Below, one piece after another: positions 33,033 to 36,099 of a DNA stretch of 36,099 nt (its first letter is position 1; the number at the start of each line of letters is the position of its first letter). The position numbers were made by a program, and so were the translations under genes. The stretch comes from Terriglobia bacterium (GTDB taxonomy: Bacteria > Acidobacteriota > Terriglobia > Bryobacterales > Bryobacteraceae), in the NCBI GenBank assembly GCA_010084195.1, contig RGPS01000037.1:1-36099 (forward strand). Direction: 5' to 3'. The notes beneath the pieces were generated by a model. That model saw only the letters and a program-made list of their open reading frames with translations, ran no database searches and was not told the origin of the DNA.

Positions 33033-33061
33033 GCTCCCGAGTGCGTGAGAGCCTCGGGAGC
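33033..33061 (-). terminator. 9-bp stem-loop after the aminotransferase gene
   Basis: GCTCCCGAG (33033-33041) pairs with CTCGGGAGC (33053-33061) across an 11-base loop, 15 bases past the aminotransferase stop. No T-tract follows on the minus strand, so its role as terminator is inferred from position and GC-rich stem. Confidence 0.45.
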
Positions 33062-33075
33062 TTGCCTCCGTGAAG

Positions 33076-34260
33076 TTACTCGGCGCGCAGGAACTGGCCG
33101 ATCGAGCGGGTTGCCTGTCGGATGCGGTGCTCGTTTTCCACCAGCGCGAAGCGGACGAAGCCTTCTCCCATGGGGCCGAAGCCGATGCCGGGGGAGACGG
33201 CGACGAGGGCCTTCTCCATCAGGACCTTGCAGAATTCCAGCGAACCCATGGCCTTGTACTTCTCGGGCAGCGGGGCCCACAGGAACATGGTCCCTTTGGG
33301 TGGTTCCACGGGCCAGCCGGCGCGGAGCAGGCCGTCCACCAGGACGTCGCGGCGGTGCTGGTAGCCGGCGCAGATCCGGACGGTCTCGGCTTCGCATTCA
33401 CGCAAAGCGACGATGGACGCGATCTGGATGGGCTGGAACATGCCGTAGTCGAGGTAGCTCTTGATGCGGGCGAGAGCGGCTATCATTTTCGGGTTGCCGA
33501 GACAGAAGCCGACACGCCAGCCTGCCATCTCGTAACTCTTCGACATGGAGAAGATCTCGACCGCAATCTCCTTTGCGCCCGGAACCTGCAGGATGCTGGG
33601 CGGTTTGTAGCCATCGAAACCGTAGTCGGCATAGGCAAAGTCATGCACGATGAGGGTGCCGTTTTGGCGGCAGAGTTCCACGATTTCGGTGAGATACGCG
33701 AGGTCCACGCACACGGTAGTTGGATTGTGCGGGAACGAGATCAGCAGCATCTTCGGGGGCTTGGGAGACTCGCGGAAGAGGCCCCGGAGGCGTTCGAGGA
33801 AGGTATCTGCATCGGGCATCGGCAGCATCTGCGAATGGCCTTCGGACATGATGACGCCGTACTGGTGAATCGGATAGGCCGGGTTGGGGGCGACCACAAC
33901 GTCACCGGGGCCAATGGTGGCAAATAACAAGTGGGCGAGCGCATCTTTTGCGCCCATGGTGACGATGGCTTCCTTTTCCGGGTCTAGGTCAACATCGTAG
34001 TTGCGCTTGTAGCGCTTGACGATCTCCTCGCGCAGTTTCGGGATGCCTCTCGAAAGCGAATAACGGTGGTTGCGTGGATTGCGCGCCGCTTCCACGAGTT
34101 TGTCTACGATGATGGCAGGTGTGGCCCCATCGGGATTTCCCATTCCGAGATCGACGATGTCCATCTGTGCTGCCCGTGCTTTTGCCTTCATCTCATTGAG
34201 GACGGCAAAAACGTAGGGTGGCAACTTCTGGATTCGATAAAACTCGTCGTTTACTGACAT
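33076..34260 (-). CDS. class I/II aminotransferase, AlaC / LL-diaminopimelate aminotransferase type
   Basis: A 394-residue PLP-dependent aminotransferase, fold type I. The substrate-side MGNPDGATP, the PLP-phosphate region [23 protein letters not shown], the Asn in [21 protein letters not shown] and the Schiff-base lysine in [15 protein letters not shown] are all present, with the C-terminal Arg in [14 protein letters not shown]. Length and motifs fit alanine (AlaC) or LL-diaminopimelate aminotransferases; the two cannot be separated by eye. The gene is monocistronic, with a hairpin downstream and tRNA-Glu diverging upstream. Confidence 0.9.
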   Translation of the reverse strand: MSVNDEFYRIQKLPPYVFAVLNEMKAKARAAQMDIVDLGMGNPDGATPAIIVDKLVEAARNPRNHRYSLSRGIPKLREEIVKRYKRNYDVDLDPEKEAIVTMGAKDALAHLLFATIGPGDVVVAPNPAYPIHQYGVIMSEGHSQMLPMPDADTFLERLRGLFRESPKPPKMLLISFPHNPTTVCVDLAYLTEIVELCRQNGTLIVHDFAYADYGFDGYKPPSILQVPGAKEIAVEIFSMSKSYEMAGWRVGFCLGNPKMIAALARIKSYLDYGMFQPIQIASIVALRECEAETVRICAGYQHRRDVLVDGLLRAGWPVEPPKGTMFLWAPLPEKYKAMGSLEFCKVLMEKALVAVSPGIGFGPMGEGFVRFALVENEHRIRQATRSIGQFLRAE

Positions 34261-34373
34261 AGACCTTTTATTTTAGAATGGCCGGTTTGTCGGGCGGCTG
34301 AGTTTTGGCCAGGAGGAGGTTTTTCGGGCGACGCGAAGGGGCATGTTAGATTAGTTTTGTAGCCCTCCTGTAC

Positions 34374-34449
34374 GTCCCCATCGTCTAGAGGCCCAGGACG
34401 TCGCCCTTTCACGGCGTTAACGAGGGTTCGAATCCCTCTGGGGACGCCA
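34374..34449 (+). tRNA. tRNA-Glu (anticodon UUC), CCA encoded
   Basis: A complete cloverleaf: acceptor stem GTCCCCA (34374-34380) with TGGGGAC (34439-34445), discriminator G and encoded CCA (34447-34449); anticodon stem TCGCC/GGCGT around CTTTCAC with anticodon TTC; T arm GAGGGTTCGAATCCCTC. A weak AT-rich stretch (ttagattagttttg) upstream may hold the promoter. It lies just before the exopolysaccharide genes, and tRNA 3' ends are common integration sites, but no att duplication is visible. Confidence 0.97.
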
Positions 34450-34583
34450 TTTTCTTTTCCCGGTTTGAGCATGCATCGTTGGCTCTACTCTCTCGCGGGC
34501 CCGGAATGTAGTGTAACAATTCCGGTTTCTTCGGCACTGCATCGATAGAGCGATCCCAAATCGTGAGATAATGGGGGAGTTCA

Positions 34584-35567
34584 ATGAGGTTAACGCGATA
34601 CATGTTCCTTCAGTCCAGACGGCCCCTGTCACTTATTCTTGCCACAGCCTTACTTGGTCTTTGCCCGTTGGTTTCGGCGCTCGGCCAGAGCGGTGCCGCT
34701 GTGCCGGACGGCACGAATCTGCCTGCTCAAAAAATTGGCGAGAACGATCTGTTGATGGTTCGCGTTTATGATTCACCGGATTTGACTCGCTCCGTACGTG
34801 TTAGCACGGACGGCACGATTCGCCTGCCAATGTTGAAGACAACCCTTCCAGTGGTCGGTCTGCTTCCCATAGAAGTGGAAAAAGTGGTGGCGGACGCCCT
34901 GAAGCGAGAACAGCTTTTGGTAGATCCCTTTGTGACTGTTTCGATCACGGAGTATCACAGCCGCCCGATCAGCGTCAACGGCTCTGTCAAGAGTCCGGTC
35001 ATCTTCCAGGCAATCGGCAAAGTAAACCTTCTGGACGCCCTCGCCAAGTGCGGCGGGCTGGCTGCGGATGCGGGCGGGGAGATAATTATCACGCGCCCCA
35101 ACGGTGACGCGGGTGCCCAGTCCGTGACCCGAGTGCCAGTCAAAGCTCTTTACGATGGCTCGGATCCGCAACTCAATCTAACTTTGCTCGGGGGCGAAGA
35201 AATTAGGGTTCCCACAATCGGCTCGGTGGTTGTATCGGGTAACGTTCGGGACCCGGGTGTTTATCCGGTTCAGGAATCCGGCACGACGACGGTGATGACT
35301 GCGATCGCACAAGCAAAAGGTCTCGCTGATTATCAGCCGAAAATTATCTATATTTTGCGCCCCGACGACCAGGGCACACGGCATGAGATTCCGGTTGACC
35401 TGGACTCGATTCTGAAGCGAAAGAAGCAGGATGTCGTCTTGCAGGCGAAAGACCTGCTGTTCATCCCCATGAATAGTCGCGCCAAGGCAACGCAGCAGGC
35501 GATTCAGGTTCTGACTGGCGCCGGCGCGCAGGCCAGTACAGCTCTTATCTACACGCGGTCCAGGTAA
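34584..35567 (+). CDS. polysaccharide export protein (Wza/EpsA type, SLBB domains)
   Basis: A 327-residue exported protein. GGGGGAG (34573-34579) precedes ATG 34584. Signal peptide LSLILATALLGLCPLVSALG; no clear lipobox. The Poly_export domain begins QKIGENDLLMVRVYDSPDLT and includes DGTIRLPMLKTTLPVVGL; two SLBB-like segments follow (ISVNGSVKSPVIFQAIGKVN and SVVVSGNVRDPGVYPVQESG). Such proteins form the outer-membrane or periplasmic part of capsule/EPS export channels. It is the first gene of a probable exopolysaccharide or heptose-containing glycan locus that continues beyond the window. Confidence 0.9.
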   Translation: MRLTRYMFLQSRRPLSLILATALLGLCPLVSALGQSGAAVPDGTNLPAQKIGENDLLMVRVYDSPDLTRSVRVSTDGTIRLPMLKTTLPVVGLLPIEVEKVVADALKREQLLVDPFVTVSITEYHSRPISVNGSVKSPVIFQAIGKVNLLDALAKCGGLAADAGGEIIITRPNGDAGAQSVTRVPVKALYDGSDPQLNLTLLGGEEIRVPTIGSVVVSGNVRDPGVYPVQESGTTTVMTAIAQAKGLADYQPKIIYILRPDDQGTRHEIPVDLDSILKRKKQDVVLQAKDLLFIPMNSRAKATQQAIQVLTGAGAQASTALIYTRSR

Positions 35568-35586
35568 CGCTCCTCGCGGCGTATTC

Positions 35587-36075
35587 ATGCCTCCTGGTTC
35601 GAAGCTGCAGTCTCTCGAAAATCTCCTGAAACTCCGAGCGAAATGGTCGGACGAGGGCAAGCGCGTTGTCTGGACGAACGGCTGCTTTGATCTGCTTCAC
35701 GTCGGACATGTGCGGAGTCTCCGTGACGCAAAAGCTCTCGGTGACATCCTGGTTGTCGGGATCAATAGCGATGCCAGTGTTCGGGCGATCAAGGGTCCGA
35801 CGAGGCCCGTTGTCGATCAGGATGACCGTGCGGAGCTTCTCTCGGCGCTGGAGCCTGTTGATTGCGTCACTATTTTTGACGAAACCGAGCCATCCGCGAT
35901 ACTGTCCCTTGTGAAGCCTGATATCCATTGCAAGGGTGCGGAGTATGCCGACGACAAGCGCCCGGTTCCCGAGCGTGCGGTGGTGGAGGCCTATGGCGGC
36001 AGAGTGTGCTTCCTGCCGCTCCATGAAGGCCGCTCGACGACAGCCATGCTGCAACGCGCGGAGCAACTTCGGTAA
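35587..36075 (+). CDS. rfaE2: D-glycero-beta-D-manno-heptose 1-phosphate adenylyltransferase (RfaE domain II)
   Basis: A 162-residue cytidylyltransferase-fold enzyme equal to the C-terminal domain of HldE. It would transfer AMP to heptose-1-phosphate in ADP-heptose synthesis. The nucleotide-binding HxGH is in TNGCFDLLHVGHVRSLRDAK; VVGINSDASVRAIKGPTRPV and HCKGAEYADDKRPVPE are conserved; the terminal RSTTAM matches the STT motif. The kinase domain (HldE domain I) is not fused and is not seen here. It starts 19 bases after the export gene. Its last codons lie in a 17-bp tandem duplication. Confidence 0.92.
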   Translation: MPPGSKLQSLENLLKLRAKWSDEGKRVVWTNGCFDLLHVGHVRSLRDAKALGDILVVGINSDASVRAIKGPTRPVVDQDDRAELLSALEPVDCVTIFDETEPSAILSLVKPDIHCKGAEYADDKRPVPERAVVEAYGGRVCFLPLHEGRSTTAMLQRAEQLR

Positions 36076-36099
36076 TGGAGCAACTTCGGTAATGGAGCA
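36061..36099 (+). repeat. 17-bp tandem duplication at the gene end
   Basis: GAGCAACTTCGGTAATG occurs at 36061-36077 and 36078-36094, with a third partial copy (GAGCA) to the window edge. Each unit contains the end of rfaE2 (EQLR-stop) and an overlapping ATG (TAATG), so the start of the next gene is probably duplicated too. Confidence 0.8.

Noticed and set aside
34374-34583. tRNA-Glu as the attachment site of a genomic island.
   Set aside because: No integrase gene and no direct repeat of the tRNA 3' end was found in the window.

Overview
The window looks like chromosomal DNA of an Acidobacteriota bacterium, most likely a Solibacter/Bryobacter relative. The evidence is GC-rich coding with C/G-ending codons, a secreted DUF1592-type cytochrome-like protein, a sulfatase, a large load of toxin-antitoxin (TA) genes, an Uma2-family protein and a MerR-TPR protein. 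The taxonomy is an inference; no rRNA gene is present.

Layout. 1-5437: tail of an SGNH-like protein, an Uma2 endonuclease-fold protein, a secreted M24 (Xaa-Pro) peptidase, then a tightly overlapping CHASE2 histidine kinase / sigma-54 response regulator pair. 5496-9218: an accessory stretch with a nonsense-interrupted membrane-protein gene, three damaged or doubtful TA modules (BrnT/BrnA, DUF433/DUF5615, VapC/antitoxin), and a small secreted protein flanked by two copies of a ~155-bp repeat. 9268-17241: housekeeping and secreted functions: guaA behind a C-terminal processing protease, a two-domain secreted protein, a DapA-family lyase lacking its tyrosine, a DsbA-like thioredoxin with a Cys-rich N-terminus, a MerR-TPR protein and a sugar-phosphate isomerase-like TIM barrel. 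17246-19626: a second TA cluster (VapC/Phd, XRE antitoxin with a nonsense-broken RelE-like toxin, HEPN with a truncated MNT partner and a 50-aa ORF). 19638-25427: leftward operons for a secreted esterase, a sulfatase, a TlpA thioredoxin and a GlcD oxidase. 25491-26928: a compact pterin operon with two 6-pyruvoyltetrahydropterin synthase (PTPS) paralogues and folE. 26929-34260: two unknown proteins, a GT28 glycosyltransferase, an intact VapBC pair, the DUF1592 protein and an aminotransferase. 34374-36099: tRNA-Glu(UUC), then what looks like the start of an exopolysaccharide locus (Wza-like export protein, heptose-1-phosphate adenylyltransferase).

Most interesting points. (1) In the pterin operon the Cys/Asp-His catalytic set of PTPS appears divided between two adjacent paralogues: the first has Asp-His but no Cys, the second has Cys but no Asp-His. 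Because this triad is known to be built across subunits, the pair may form an obligate heteromeric enzyme. (2) guaA and the DUF1592 gene have no ATG/GTG/TTG that would give a full-length product, but have Shine-Dalgarno-like sequences in front of ATT and ATC, so rare start codons are likely. (3) TA modules in different stages of decay lie in two clusters; of seven modules only the VapBC at 29791-30464 looks fully intact.
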